From contig NZ_JACHCI010000020.1 of the NCBI RefSeq assembly GCF_014200675.1, forward strand, positions 50,840 to 114,839: a stretch of DNA of 64,000 bases, in the 5' to 3' direction. The translations under genes were made by a program, and so were the position numbers. Shown here piece after piece: positions 38,746-50,621 of the stretch. Positions within the stretch are counted from its first letter, which is position 1, and the number at the start of each line of letters is the position of its first letter. This DNA is from Janthinobacterium saanense. GTDB taxonomy: Bacteria; Pseudomonadota; Gammaproteobacteria; Burkholderiales; Burkholderiaceae_D. The notes under the pieces are model-generated. The model made no database searches and was not told the DNA's origin. It was given only the letters and a program-made list of their open reading frames with translations.

Positions 38746-39889
38746 CCTGTCGGTCGCCATCGTCGCCGGCGAGGTGTCGGGCGACCTGCTGGCCAGCCGG
38801 CTGCTGTCTGGCCTGGCGCCGCAGCTGCCCGGCGCGCGCTTCCACGGTATCGGCGGCGAGCATATGGCGCAGCAAGGCTTCATTTCCGACTGGCCGCTCG
38901 ACAAATTGACGGTGCGGGGACTGTTTGAAATCATTCCCCGCTACCGCGAAATCAAGGGCATCCAGAACGCGCTGCGCGACCAGCTGATCGCCGAGCGTCC
39001 TGCCGTCTTCATCGGCGCCGATTATCCAGGCTTTAACCTGGGCCTGGAAATGCAGCTGAAAGCAGCCGGCATCCCCACCGTGCATTACATCGGGCCGCAG
39101 ATCTGGGCCTGGCGCGGTGGCCGCATCAAGAAAATCATCAAGGCGGTCTCGCACATGCTGGTGATTTTCCCGTTCGAGGAAGAAATCTACCGCAAGGCTG
39201 GCGTGCCCGTCACGTATGTGGGCCATCCGCTGGCTGAAATCATTCCCCTGCAGCCTGACGAAGCGGCAGCGCGTCGCGCCTTGGGCTTGCCCGAGGATGC
39301 GAACGTGGTGACCCTGATGCCGGGCAGCCGCATGAGTGAGCTCAAATACAATACCGTCGCCTTTGTCACTGCCTGTCAATTGCTGCTCGAACGCGACCGT
39401 TCGCTGCGCTTCGTGGCGCCCATGGCCGGCGAAAAGCAGCGCCAGTATTTCCTGCAGCTGGTCGCGCAAGCGGGGCTGCAGGATGTCGAGATTTTGCTGA
39501 CCGACGGCGGCTCGCACACGGCCATCTGCGCTGCCGATGCGGTGCTGGTGGCGTCGGGCACGGCGTCGCTGGAAGTGGCGCTGTTCAAAAAGCCGATGGT
39601 CATCGCCTACAAAATGATGGCCGCCGAGTGGCAAATCCTGCGCCATTTCGGCTATCAGCCGTGGATAGGTTTGCCGAATATCCTGGCGCGCGATTACCTG
39701 GTGCCGGAACTGCTGCAAGACGCTGCCAGCCCGCAAGCGCTGGCCGACGCCATGTGGCAGCAATTGAGCGATGTGCCTGGCCGTCTGCGCCTGGTCCAGC
39801 GTTTCACGGATATGCACCACAGCCTGCTGCGCGACAGCGCGCACGACAGCGCCAACGCGGTGATGCAAGTCATCGCCGCCAACAAGTAG
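38717..39889 (+). CDS. lpxB: Lipid-A-disaccharide synthase
   Basis: A 390-residue GT-B glycosyltransferase with VAIVAGEVSGDLLASRLL, IGGEHMAQQGF, HYIGPQIWAWRGGRIKKI and LMPGSRMSEL. It joins UDP-diacylglucosamine and lipid X. The reading frame begins within the lpxA 3' end (GTG 38717, or GTG 38729), overlapping lpxA by about 29 nt; no ATG is available before the conserved N-terminus, so a GTG start is required. Confidence 0.95.
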   Translation: MWPRVASSADLSVAIVAGEVSGDLLASRLLSGLAPQLPGARFHGIGGEHMAQQGFISDWPLDKLTVRGLFEIIPRYREIKGIQNALRDQLIAERPAVFIGADYPGFNLGLEMQLKAAGIPTVHYIGPQIWAWRGGRIKKIIKAVSHMLVIFPFEEEIYRKAGVPVTYVGHPLAEIIPLQPDEAAARRALGLPEDANVVTLMPGSRMSELKYNTVAFVTACQLLLERDRSLRFVAPMAGEKQRQYFLQLVAQAGLQDVEILLTDGGSHTAICAADAVLVASGTASLEVALFKKPMVIAYKMMAAEWQILRHFGYQPWIGLPNILARDYLVPELLQDAASPQALADAMWQQLSDVPGRLRLVQRFTDMHHSLLRDSAHDSANAVMQVIAANK

Positions 39890-39916
39890 TGATACATTTA
39901 AGTAAAAAGATTCAAC

Positions 39917-40555
39917 GTGAAAAATCTCTATCCGGGCCTGTTTGACGACTTGCCATTCTCGCTCGATGAAATCATCTGCGGCGTCGACGAAGCAGGGCGC
40001 GGCCCGCTGGCCGGCCCCGTGTTTGCCGCCGCCGTGATCCTCGACCCTGCGCAGCCCATCGAGGGCTTGCGCGACTCGAAAAAACTCACTGAAGCCAAGC
40101 GCGACTTGCTGGCGCCGCAAATCAAGGCCAAGGCCCTGGCGTGGGCGATTGCCGAAGCGTCAGAAGAAGAAATCGATAGCCTGAACATCTTGCAGGCGTC
40201 GATGCTGGCCATGCGCCGCGCCGTCGAAGCCTTGGCCACCGTGCCGACCCTGGCCCTGATCGATGGCAACCGCTGTCCCGTGATGCCGATACGCGGCCTG
40301 GCGATTATCGGTGGCGATGACAAGGTCGATGCCATCTCCGCTGCTTCTATTTTGGCCAAGACGGCGCGCGACGCGGCCCTGGTGCATCTGCACGCGGCTT
40401 ACCCTGAATACTGCTTCGACCAGCACAAGGGCTATGGCACCAAGCTGCACCTGGAACGTTTGCATCTGCACGGCGCCTCGCCCGTGCACCGCCGCTCGTT
40501 CGCACCGGTACGCAATGTGATCGCACTGTTTGGCGGACAAGAGGTGGTGGCATGA
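39917..40555 (+). CDS. rnhB: Ribonuclease HII
   Basis: A 212-residue enzyme that nicks RNA in RNA-DNA hybrids and removes misincorporated ribonucleotides. It has [15 protein letters not shown] (catalytic Asp-Glu), [13 protein letters not shown] and [19 protein letters not shown]. The start is GTG 39917. The stop overlaps the next ATG by 4 nt, coupling it to the methyltransferase gene. Confidence 0.96.
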   Translation: MKNLYPGLFDDLPFSLDEIICGVDEAGRGPLAGPVFAAAVILDPAQPIEGLRDSKKLTEAKRDLLAPQIKAKALAWAIAEASEEEIDSLNILQASMLAMRRAVEALATVPTLALIDGNRCPVMPIRGLAIIGGDDKVDAISAASILAKTARDAALVHLHAAYPEYCFDQHKGYGTKLHLERLHLHGASPVHRRSFAPVRNVIALFGGQEVVA

Positions 40556-41337
40556 AGACCATCACTTCGCGCGACAACGCCCAATACAAGGACCTGCTGA
40601 AACTGGCGGGCAGTTCGCAGGCGCGCCGCAAGGCCGGCCGCACCCTGCTCGACGGCGTGCATCTGTGCCAGTCGTATCTGCAGCTGCGGGGCCTGCCGGA
40701 GCAATGCATCGTCAGCGAAAGCGCGCTGCAAAACCCGGAAGTGGCTGACATCATCGGCCAGCTCGAAGCACAGCGTGCCCACGTACTGGGTCTGCCCGAC
40801 GCGTTGTATAAGGCCGTCAGCCAGGTCGAGCATGGCGTGGGCGTGATGTTTTTGATCGACACGCCCGAGCACGCCGTCACGCAGCCGGTGAGCGTGTCGG
40901 CCGTGCTGCTCGATAATCTGCAAGATCCGGGCAACGTGGGATCGATTCTACGCAGCGCGGCCGCCGCCGGCATCACGCAAGTGTATTGCAGCGCCGGCAC
41001 GGCGTTTTGCTGGTCACCGAAAGTGCTGCGCGCCGCCATGGGCGCCCATTTCGTGCTTGATATTTTTGAAAACGTCGACCTGGCCGCCCTGATATCGGCC
41101 TCGACAGTGGCGACCCTGGCCACCAGTGGCTACGCCACCCAGCGCGTATATGATGTCGACCTGCGCCAGCCCGTGGCCTGGGTATTTGGCCATGAAGGGC
41201 AGGGCGTCGCCGACGACTTGCTGTCGATGACCACCCACCAGGTGGTGATTCCCCATCTGGGCCAGATCGAATCGCTGAACGTGGCCGCCTGCGCCGCCGT
41301 CTGCTTCTTTGAGCAGGTACGCCAGAACCAGCAGTAA
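40552..41337 (+). CDS. TrmH/SpoU-family RNA 2'-O-methyltransferase
   Basis: A 261-residue SPOUT methyltransferase with an N-terminal substrate-binding domain ([18 protein letters not shown]) and the knotted C-terminal domain: [21 protein letters not shown] (two adjoining pieces), [10 protein letters not shown] and [17 protein letters not shown]. It methylates a ribose in rRNA or tRNA; the target nucleoside cannot be told from sequence. It is coupled to rnhB by an ATGA overlap and ends the long envelope/translation cluster. Confidence 0.92.
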   Translation: MKTITSRDNAQYKDLLKLAGSSQARRKAGRTLLDGVHLCQSYLQLRGLPEQCIVSESALQNPEVADIIGQLEAQRAHVLGLPDALYKAVSQVEHGVGVMFLIDTPEHAVTQPVSVSAVLLDNLQDPGNVGSILRSAAAAGITQVYCSAGTAFCWSPKVLRAAMGAHFVLDIFENVDLAALISASTVATLATSGYATQRVYDVDLRQPVAWVFGHEGQGVADDLLSMTTHQVVIPHLGQIESLNVAACAAVCFFEQVRQNQQ

Positions 41338-41343
41338 GGCGGC

Positions 41344-41359
41344 GGGGCGCTGGCGCCCC
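41344..41359 (+). terminator. GC-rich hairpin after the methyltransferase gene
   Basis: GGGGCGC-TG-GCGCCCC forms a compact GC hairpin 6 nt after the stop, followed by CTTGCTTCC rather than a T-run. It is a weak intrinsic terminator or 3'-end stabiliser. A second 9-bp inverted repeat (CAGGCAATC 41404-41412 with GATTGCCTG 41426-41434) lies further down. Confidence 0.45.
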
Positions 41360-41484
41360 CTTGCTTCCGCACCTCCCTTCTTGATTCCCCGCAATTCCCA
41401 CTCCAGGCAATCCGCATACAGTGCAGATTGCCTGAGTTCGCTCTGGCGCAGCTTTTCCCTGCTATCCCCTGATGGAGCGCCTGC

Positions 41485-43623
41485 ATGTGGACAGACTACA
41501 AACCTGAGGCCGATTGCATCTTGCTGGCCGAACCGGAAGGCACGACGCTGTTCAGCCACAGCCTGCTCGATGCAGTAAAACGCTTGCCGCGTCCCGGCAT
41601 CATCATCTTCGTGCATGGCGTGAACTCCGATGGCGAATGGTATGAGCAGGCCGAACAGGGATTGTGCGCCGGGCTCAATACCCGCCTCAAGCGCCGCGAT
41701 GAAGACTTGACCATCCCCGGGCCGGCCGCCGGACAGATGAAAGCGGCGTCTTACGAGCGCGAGCTCACCGATGACGGTTTCCTCAATCCCAAACGCAACG
41801 CCGCCACTTTTTTACTGGCGGACGACGCCAATTCACCCGTGATCCGCTTTCGCTGGGGCTACAAGGCCAACGGCGAGGAATTGCAGGAATTCGGCGAGGG
41901 TATCTACCTGAACGAAAAAAACTATTGGGGCGGCGGCCCGTTTGCCAATGGCTGCAGCGCCTTGCCCGATTTATGGGGCAATGGCTTGTCGGAAGAGCTA
42001 TTCCTGTGGATGCACATCCAGCACATGAACCCGACCAACGACCGGCAAGTGTACGCCTGCCCGCCGCGCCCGTATTTTGTGTTCGCCGCCTGGCGCCTGG
42101 CGCGGCTGGTGCAATCCATACGCGCTTGCCAGAAGGACGCGCCCGTCACCATCGTTTGCCATAGCCAGGGCAATATGGTCTCCATGGCCGCCGCCTTTCT
42201 GGGGGAAACCCTGGGGCCGTCCGCCGTGGCCGACAGCTATGTGCTGTGCAATCCGCCCTACAGCCTGCTGGACAGGAATTTCACGGAGAACTGGGTCAGC
42301 GGCAATCTGAAAGATGAACATGGCAATACGGGCCGGCAAAAATATGCGGCGCGCACGCAAACCCTGAAAGCCTTCTTCGACATCTTGCGCACGCGCATAG
42401 CCTTGCAGCAGGACGCCGCCTTTGTTGACGAATTCTCCGCCAATCAAAAACCTGACCCCAAGCACAGTTACACGGCGGCGCTGGACCGCGCAGCGTACGG
42501 CTTGCACGGCTCCAGCTATGGGCGGGTGACGCTGTATTTCAATCCGCACGACCAGGTGATTTCCGCCACGCCCGTGCAAGGCATAGGCTGGCGTGGCATG
42601 TCGGCCCAGGAAATTGCTGATACGGGCGGCGACGGCGTGTTTACCCAGCGCGTGTTTGCGCAAAACCACCTGGTGGGGAAAGGGGATGAAGAGGACTACG
42701 ATATCTGGCAGCGCAATGGCCAGCCCTTGACACCTGGCAGCCTGGATTTCTGGCTTCCGCTGTCACAGGTGGCGGAATATTCCATCAAGAAGGGTTTGCG
42801 GGCCAGCAAAGGTTTCGGCCGCAAGATCCTGACCTTTCTGTTCGCGCCCATCGTGATCGTCGGCAGCAAACTTGCAGGCACGCGCATCAACGCCCTGCCA
42901 CCCAAGGATTGGAAGCTGCCGATGAAGGCGCCCGAACTGCCCGAGAAATTCCCGCCGCAATCGCAGCGTCGTGACAAGCACAGCGAGCAGTTCGACGAAG
43001 GCTGCGCCTCGCCGGCCGATTCCCTGCACAGCGCGCGCCCTTTTGATGCCGATGATGTGTATGCGCCTTACCGTGCCCAGGGTAAAGGCAGCGCACAGGA
43101 CGAAGCAGCCCTGCGCTACGAACTCAATGGCATGCTGCGCATGCAAGCCAGGCGTGACGAACTGGCTGAAAAAGACGGCTCTGTGACCGGGGTGGACAAG
43201 CCGGAAGCGGCGTCAGACAAATTCAAGGCCTGGCGCACGAAAGAGATACACAACTACCTGGCCGCCAATGTCGATACCCACGCCACCGACCACTCGACCA
43301 TCATGAGCAACGCCATGCATGCGGAAAAGGCGCTGGCGTATGACGTGGCGGTGGGGGTGTGCACGATCAGGCAGGAGGAGTTGCATACTTTGAGAAAAGC
43401 TGCGGATTGGCAGTTGTTAAAAGACCTGGAACTGACTAACGTTCACAGGGAGTTTTTCGAATATTTCAACAATGGGAAATTCAAGGGGCAATTTTTATTC
43501 AAATGGGCAAACGCTGAAAACAGTCCAGCCAGAAAACCCGCAAAGATCATGGATGAGCGCCAGAATATTGTGGTGCGCGCGGCGCCGACTGGTATTTCTG
43601 CATTGGGGACAGACGATGCGTGA
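41485..43623 (+). CDS. tle3: Tle3-like type VI secretion lipase effector
   Basis: A 712-residue cytoplasm-made protein with no signal peptide. The N-terminal half is an alpha/beta hydrolase: GIIIFVHGVNSDGEW (residues about 38-52), nucleophile elbow CHSQGNM with Ser227, a candidate acid in FNPHDQVI (Asp356) and a candidate His395 (FAQNHLV). The C-terminal part (about residues 500-712) is charged and helical and fits the DUF3274 region of the Tle3 phospholipase family. Tle3 of Pseudomonas aeruginosa is a periplasm-active antibacterial lipase delivered by the H2 type VI system with adaptor Tla3; here a Tla3-like gene follows, but no vgrG or recognised immunity gene is adjacent. TGGAG 7 nt before ATG 41485 supports the start. 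Confidence 0.8.
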   Translation: MWTDYKPEADCILLAEPEGTTLFSHSLLDAVKRLPRPGIIIFVHGVNSDGEWYEQAEQGLCAGLNTRLKRRDEDLTIPGPAAGQMKAASYERELTDDGFLNPKRNAATFLLADDANSPVIRFRWGYKANGEELQEFGEGIYLNEKNYWGGGPFANGCSALPDLWGNGLSEELFLWMHIQHMNPTNDRQVYACPPRPYFVFAAWRLARLVQSIRACQKDAPVTIVCHSQGNMVSMAAAFLGETLGPSAVADSYVLCNPPYSLLDRNFTENWVSGNLKDEHGNTGRQKYAARTQTLKAFFDILRTRIALQQDAAFVDEFSANQKPDPKHSYTAALDRAAYGLHGSSYGRVTLYFNPHDQVISATPVQGIGWRGMSAQEIADTGGDGVFTQRVFAQNHLVGKGDEEDYDIWQRNGQPLTPGSLDFWLPLSQVAEYSIKKGLRASKGFGRKILTFLFAPIVIVGSKLAGTRINALPPKDWKLPMKAPELPEKFPPQSQRRDKHSEQFDEGCASPADSLHSARPFDADDVYAPYRAQGKGSAQDEAALRYELNGMLRMQARRDELAEKDGSVTGVDKPEAASDKFKAWRTKEIHNYLAANVDTHATDHSTIMSNAMHAEKALAYDVAVGVCTIRQEELHTLRKAADWQLLKDLELTNVHREFFEYFNNGKFKGQFLFKWANAENSPARKPAKIMDERQNIVVRAAPTGISALGTDDA

Positions 43624-43750
43624 TGCAAGTAAAAAAGCAGGCCAGCACCTTTTTTTCAGTTTGATCTTCAGTTTGCTTGTCGGCGCCGCATTGTGGCTGA
43701 CATGGCAAGCAGGAAGCGGGCATTCCAGCACCTTATCGAATGGAGAAGTC

Positions 43751-45085
43751 ATGAAGCGCTTTATTGCTATCCCTTTGTTTGCCGGCGTGGCCCTCTTTGC
43801 CTTCCTGACGGCATGCACAACGACGGCCACACATAATGACGTGGCTACCGCGCCTCAAGCAAACAGTCCCCAGCCGCCATTCATGGCGCAAGTCGTCGGC
43901 TTGCAATGGCTCAACCCCCTTCAGCGGCGCGATTATCCGACCGAATGGCAATTGTTATGGACGTTGGGACTGGCAAAACCCAACAAGAATGACGATATGG
44001 TGCGCACGGATCCCAGAAGTTTTACCACTTTGCAAGCCGTGGCTTCCGTTGCTGGCGGTAACGAAGGAAGGGAAACCTTCAAAGGTTATCACTACAAGTA
44101 TTTGGAAGAATTGATGACCCATTTTCACGACATCTATTTTTCCAGCCCCATGTATTTTTACCACGTCTATCCTCGCGACGATAAGAAAAACTGGCGCGAA
44201 CTGGCAGGCATACGTGTGGAATATGCTCTACCTGAGGGGAAATTGGATGCCGAAGAAGCGCAGCAAACTATACGGCAGACCCTCATCAGCACCTTCGACA
44301 TCGGCAATACGCATTTCCCCACCCTCTGGACCCGCGCTACCCCGCCCGACGTGCGCATCACCATGGGTGGCAATAACGCCGGTTTCGTTTCTTTAAAGGC
44401 GGCGCTCGGCTACCTGGAAGCGCATCCGAATGAAACCGTGTGGGTCATGAACTGGGATGCGCCCAGCCGGCCCAAAGACATGCAGATCAATGAAAACCTG
44501 GTGCTGCTGGTGCTGGCCGGACCGCACTACAAGACCGAGCGGGCGGCGCTGGCGTGGATAGGCTATCCGGCTACCCAAAATATCAGCGACTTTGCACTGG
44601 CCAAGGGCAAGCCGCCACGCGCCGTGCAGGCATGGCAAGCGGCATTTGCGCAAGCGGCGCGTAATGGCGGCAAGACGGAAACCGATATCAGCTATGTCAT
44701 CCACGACGCCAACAAGAACTTGCCTACCTCGTCGGATCGCCTGGCCCACCTGGCCCACGCGCTGACACTGGAAGTGCCGGAATTCGACTTTATACCGCAA
44801 ACTTTCAATACGCCGGCGCTGCTGGGCGAAATGGGCGCGGGCACGGCCTTGACCAATGTGGCGCTGGCCATCGCGCAGGCGAACCACCTTGGCAAACAGG
44901 TGCTGGTGGCCGGCACCAGCGACGCCCTCAGCGTGACCGGTGTGCTGGTGTCGCCGCCGGCCAAGGTGCGCCCCATCGACCACGACAAACCGTGGTTCCG
45001 CGCGCGTGGAGAAAATCACGCTTATTTGCCCTGGTGGGGTATCCGCCATGATGCGGCCGACGATATGCAGGGCTATTCAAAATGA
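43751..45085 (+). CDS. tla3: Tla3-like (DUF2875) type VI effector partner, predicted lipoprotein
   Basis: A 444-residue protein from ATG 43751, chosen because GGAG lies five nt upstream and a lipoprotein signal follows at once (hydrophobic FAGVALFAFLTAC, Cys22). The mature part resembles the Tla3/DUF2875 family: AQVVGLQWLNPLQRRDYPTEW near the start (split over 21 positions) and VTGVLVSPPAKVRP, RARGENHAYLPWWG at the C-terminus. The same frame is open upstream to ATG 43616, which overlaps the tle3 stop and would add a further membrane helix (LFFSLIFSLLVGAALWL). Tla3 is a cytoplasmic adaptor loading Tle3 on VgrG in Pseudomonas; the membrane-targeting signals here are therefore odd. The family call is moderate. 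Confidence 0.68.
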   Translation: MKRFIAIPLFAGVALFAFLTACTTTATHNDVATAPQANSPQPPFMAQVVGLQWLNPLQRRDYPTEWQLLWTLGLAKPNKNDDMVRTDPRSFTTLQAVASVAGGNEGRETFKGYHYKYLEELMTHFHDIYFSSPMYFYHVYPRDDKKNWRELAGIRVEYALPEGKLDAEEAQQTIRQTLISTFDIGNTHFPTLWTRATPPDVRITMGGNNAGFVSLKAALGYLEAHPNETVWVMNWDAPSRPKDMQINENLVLLVLAGPHYKTERAALAWIGYPATQNISDFALAKGKPPRAVQAWQAAFAQAARNGGKTETDISYVIHDANKNLPTSSDRLAHLAHALTLEVPEFDFIPQTFNTPALLGEMGAGTALTNVALAIAQANHLGKQVLVAGTSDALSVTGVLVSPPAKVRPIDHDKPWFRARGENHAYLPWWGIRHDAADDMQGYSK

Positions 45086-45130
45086 ATCACGGTGCTAAAC
45101 TATCGCCTTGTTTCCACAACAAGGTCCGCC

Positions 45131-46330
45131 ATGCCGCAGCAACTTGCTTCTCAATATGAACTGAAAGACGAAGTCTGGTGGCGTGACATCGCGGCCTTGT
45201 ATCCCATCCCGCCAGCGGACGTGATCAACCTCGAACACGGTTATTTCGGCGCCATGGCCGCGCCCGTGCATGCCGCGTACGAGCAGGGCATACGCTATGC
45301 AAATGAGCAGCTGAGTCCTTTTCTGCGCGGTGAATTCGTGCACCAGCATGTGGAAGTGTTGCGCTGTAAGCTGGCTGAGTTGATCCATGCGCAACCGCAC
45401 GAGATACTATTAACGCGTAGCGCTACCGAATCGATGCAGGTGCTGATCGGCCAGTATCACGGCCTGCAGCCTGGCGATACCGTGTTATGGAGTAACCTCG
45501 ATTATCCCGCCATGCGCTACGCCATGCATTCCTTGCAGCAGCGGCGCGGCGTGGTGCCCGTAGAAATCCCTTTGACCTTGCCGATCAGCCGCGATGAGCT
45601 GATTGCCCGCTATGGGCTAGCCATGCGTGCTGCGGTGCGGCCCAAGCTGCTGCTCTTGTCGCAGGTGTATCCGGCCAACGGCCAGCAGGCGCCCGTGCGC
45701 GACATCATGGCCCTGGCACGCGAGCACGGCATCGATGTGCTGCTCGATAGCGCGCATGCGCTGGGGCAGGTGGCGGTCGATGTGCAAGAGCTGGGTGCGG
45801 ATTTTGCCGGGTTCAACCTGCATAAATGGCTGGGCGCGCCGCCCGGTATCGGCTTCGTGTATATCCGCGCCTCGCAGCTGGACAAGATCGAGCCGCATTT
45901 CGGCGACCGCGATTATCCGCCAGACGATATCCGCTGCCGCCTGCATGCGGGCATGCCAGCTGTTGGGGCGATCCTGGCGGCGCCGGCTGCATTTGACTTC
46001 CATGATCGTGTGGGCGGCACTGCCGCCAAGACGGCGCGCCTGGCGTGGCTGCGCAACTACTGGGTCAGCCGCGTCGCCCACTTGCCGGGCTTGCAGCTAT
46101 TGTCGCCCTTGGACGCGGATGAAGGCACGGCGCTGGTGGCGTTCGCCATCGACGGCATGACTGCGCAAGCGCTGCAACAGGCGCTGCTGCAGCGTTTTGG
46201 CATTTTTACCGTCGCCCGCAATATTGGCTATACCGACGTGTTGCGCGCTACCGTGGCCACGACAACGACTACCAGCGACCTCGATCAGCTGGTGGCTGCG
46301 CTGACGGTTCTGGCCGGCGAAGCCAAGTAA
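45131..46330 (+). CDS. Class V aminotransferase (PLP enzyme)
   Basis: A 399-residue fold-type I PLP enzyme of the isopenicillin N epimerase-like/cysteine desulfurase superfamily. It has LEHGYFGAM, LLTRSATESMQVLIG, LLDSAHALGQVAVDV (PLP-binding Asp and His) and FNLHKWLGAPPGIGF with the Schiff-base lysine. AAGG six nt before ATG 45131 sets the start; an opening from 45092 would add a non-conserved leader. The substrate is unknown. It follows the Tla3-like gene by 45 nt and is convergent with ppsR. Confidence 0.85.
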   Translation: MPQQLASQYELKDEVWWRDIAALYPIPPADVINLEHGYFGAMAAPVHAAYEQGIRYANEQLSPFLRGEFVHQHVEVLRCKLAELIHAQPHEILLTRSATESMQVLIGQYHGLQPGDTVLWSNLDYPAMRYAMHSLQQRRGVVPVEIPLTLPISRDELIARYGLAMRAAVRPKLLLLSQVYPANGQQAPVRDIMALAREHGIDVLLDSAHALGQVAVDVQELGADFAGFNLHKWLGAPPGIGFVYIRASQLDKIEPHFGDRDYPPDDIRCRLHAGMPAVGAILAAPAAFDFHDRVGGTAAKTARLAWLRNYWVSRVAHLPGLQLLSPLDADEGTALVAFAIDGMTAQALQQALLQRFGIFTVARNIGYTDVLRATVATTTTTSDLDQLVAALTVLAGEAK

Positions 46331-46333
46331 CAA

Positions 46334-47182
46334 TTAATACTCGCGGCGGTTCGGCTTGATCTCTTGCAGAATCGTCGTGGAGATTTCCTCGATCGACTTG
46401 GTGGTCGACGACAGCCAGCGTATGCCTTCGCGCTTCATCATTTTTTCTGCTTCGTTGACTTCATAGCGGCAGTTTTCAATCGCTGCGTATTTGCTGCCGG
46501 CGCGGCGCTCGTTGCGGATTTCTGACAGGCGCTCGGGCGTGATACTCAATCCAAAAATCTTGCTCTTGAAGACGTGCAGCGCCGTCGGCAGCTTTTCGCG
46601 CTCGAAGTCATCGGGGATCAATGGGTAGTTGGCCGCCTTGATACCGTATTGCATGGCCAGGTACAAGCTGGTCGGAGTCTTGCCCGAGCGCGATACGCCC
46701 ACCAGTATCACGTCGGCCGACGACAGATTCTTGTGCGACTGGCCATCGTCGTGCGCCAGCGAATAATTGATCGCCTCGATGCGGTTCTTGTATTCCTCGC
46801 TGTCGACGATATTGTGCGAGCGGCCGATGGTGTGGGTCGACATCACGCCCAGTTCCTGCTCCAGCGGTGCCACAAAAGTCTGGATCAAGTCCATATGCAT
46901 GCCGCTGGACTTGCGGATCACGGCCGACAGATCGCTTTTTACCAGTGTTGAAAAGATGATGGGTTTCTGGCCATCGGCGGCGAAAGCTTCGTTGATTTTG
47001 CGCGCTGCATCATGCGCCTTGTCCATGGTGTCGATGAAGGGCAGGCGGATCTGGCGAAAGCGCAGTTCGAACTGCGTCAGTACTGAATGGCCGAAGGTTT
47101 CCGCGGTAATGCCGGTGCCGTCGGAAACGAAGAAAACGGTGCGGGCTGCGGAAGGAAGCTGTGGGCGTGGTTCTTGTGTCAT
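46334..47182 (-). CDS. ppsR: Phosphoenolpyruvate synthase regulatory protein (bifunctional kinase/pyrophosphorylase)
   Basis: A 282-residue DUF299 protein with [20 protein letters not shown], the P-loop-like [16 protein letters not shown], and [18 protein letters not shown]. It inactivates PEP synthase by ADP-dependent phosphorylation and reactivates it by phosphate-dependent dephosphorylation. AAGGAAG before ATG 47182 supports the start. It is divergent from its target ppsA, separated by about 160 bp, the standard arrangement. Confidence 0.96.
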   Translation of the reverse strand: MTQEPRPQLPSAARTVFFVSDGTGITAETFGHSVLTQFELRFRQIRLPFIDTMDKAHDAARKINEAFAADGQKPIIFSTLVKSDLSAVIRKSSGMHMDLIQTFVAPLEQELGVMSTHTIGRSHNIVDSEEYKNRIEAINYSLAHDDGQSHKNLSSADVILVGVSRSGKTPTSLYLAMQYGIKAANYPLIPDDFEREKLPTALHVFKSKIFGLSITPERLSEIRNERRAGSKYAAIENCRYEVNEAEKMMKREGIRWLSSTTKSIEEISTTILQEIKPNRREY

Positions 47183-47341
47183 GGTCTTCCTTCTGTGGAT
47201 CAAGATTGTGCGTCGTCATTTTGCGCTGCACAAGGTAAAATGGTTGGAACGGTATGATTGTGCTGCACGACGCCCAGAATAACAAGAACAGCGTTCGGTG
47301 CGCCTCGCCTACAGATTTCTATCATCAGTAAGGGTGTCATT

Positions 47342-49780
<2,439 letters not shown>

Positions 49781-49800
49781 GCGCGCTTTTTAGCTCTCTG

Positions 49801-49837
49801 AAAAACCCGCTGCCGGAGCATGGCAGCGGGTTTTTTT
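49801..49837 (+). terminator. Rho-independent terminator after ppsA
   Basis: AAAAACCCGCTGCC (49801-49814) pairs with GGCAGCGGGTTTTT (49822-49835) around a 7-nt loop and continues into a T-run. Confidence 0.92.
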
Positions 49838-49940
49838 ACGCCTGCGGCATATGGAGCAAGCGGCGCACGGCAGCCGGCGATGAGGTGGCGCAAGATCAGC
49901 TAAAATGAATCCACTCACTTACAAATCGACAGGAGTTCGT

Positions 49941-50438
49941 ATGGCAAGCAAGAAACCGACCAAGGCAACGAAAATCGATATCGGCATTTCCGAAACGGAC
50001 CGCGCAAAGATCGCGGAAGGCCTCTCAGGCCTGCTGGCCGACAGCTACACTTTGTACCTGATGACGCATAATTTCCATTGGAACGTCAAGGGGCCGATGT
50101 TCAATACCCTGCATCTGATGTTCATGACCCAGTACACCGAGCAGTGGGGCGCGCTCGACCTGATCGCAGAACGCATCCGCGCGCTCGGTTATCCGGCGCC
50201 AGGCACCTACAAGGAATTCGTCAAGCTGGCGAGCATCAAGGAAATCGACGGTGTGCCACCGGCGCTGGAAATGGTCAGCCACCTGGTGGCCGCGCAAGAG
50301 GCCACCGCACGCACGGCGCGCCGTTTGTTCCCGTTGCTGGAAAAGGCCAATGACCAGCCGACGGCAGATCTGATCACGCAACGCCTGGATCTGCATGAGA
50401 AAACGGCGTGGATGCTGCGTAGCCTGCTGGAAGAATAA
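49941..50438 (+). CDS. dps: Dps-family DNA-protection ferritin
   Basis: A 165-residue ferritin-like protein with a Lys-rich N-terminal tail (MASKKPTKATKID, a possible DNA-binding tail) and the ferroxidase-site segments THNFHWNVKGPMFNTLH and DLIAERIRALG. Dps stores iron and shields DNA during starvation and oxidative stress. AGGAG five nt before ATG 49941 fixes the start; TAAAAT at about 49899-49904 may be its -10 box. Confidence 0.95.
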   Translation: MASKKPTKATKIDIGISETDRAKIAEGLSGLLADSYTLYLMTHNFHWNVKGPMFNTLHLMFMTQYTEQWGALDLIAERIRALGYPAPGTYKEFVKLASIKEIDGVPPALEMVSHLVAAQEATARTARRLFPLLEKANDQPTADLITQRLDLHEKTAWMLRSLLEE

Positions 50439-50547
50439 ACGCTATAAAATGAGAAACTCCTGATTTGCTATTGACGCAGGCGGGAATTGCGTTAGACTGC
50501 TTGTATATAGGTGTCTGGCAAAATAAATATCTTCAGTTTGTCATCGT

Positions 50548-50585
50548 AAAAACCCTCGTCGCCTATATGGGCTACGGGGGTTTTT
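50548..50585 (+). terminator. Terminator-like hairpin between dps and nfeD
   Basis: AAAAACCC and GGGTTTTT arms enclose an inner GCC/GGC stem, with the T-run at 50581-50585. It probably terminates dps. Confidence 0.65.
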
Positions 50586-50621
50586 ATATTTTCGGGAATA
50601 TATACAGTAAAGGAAAGTATC

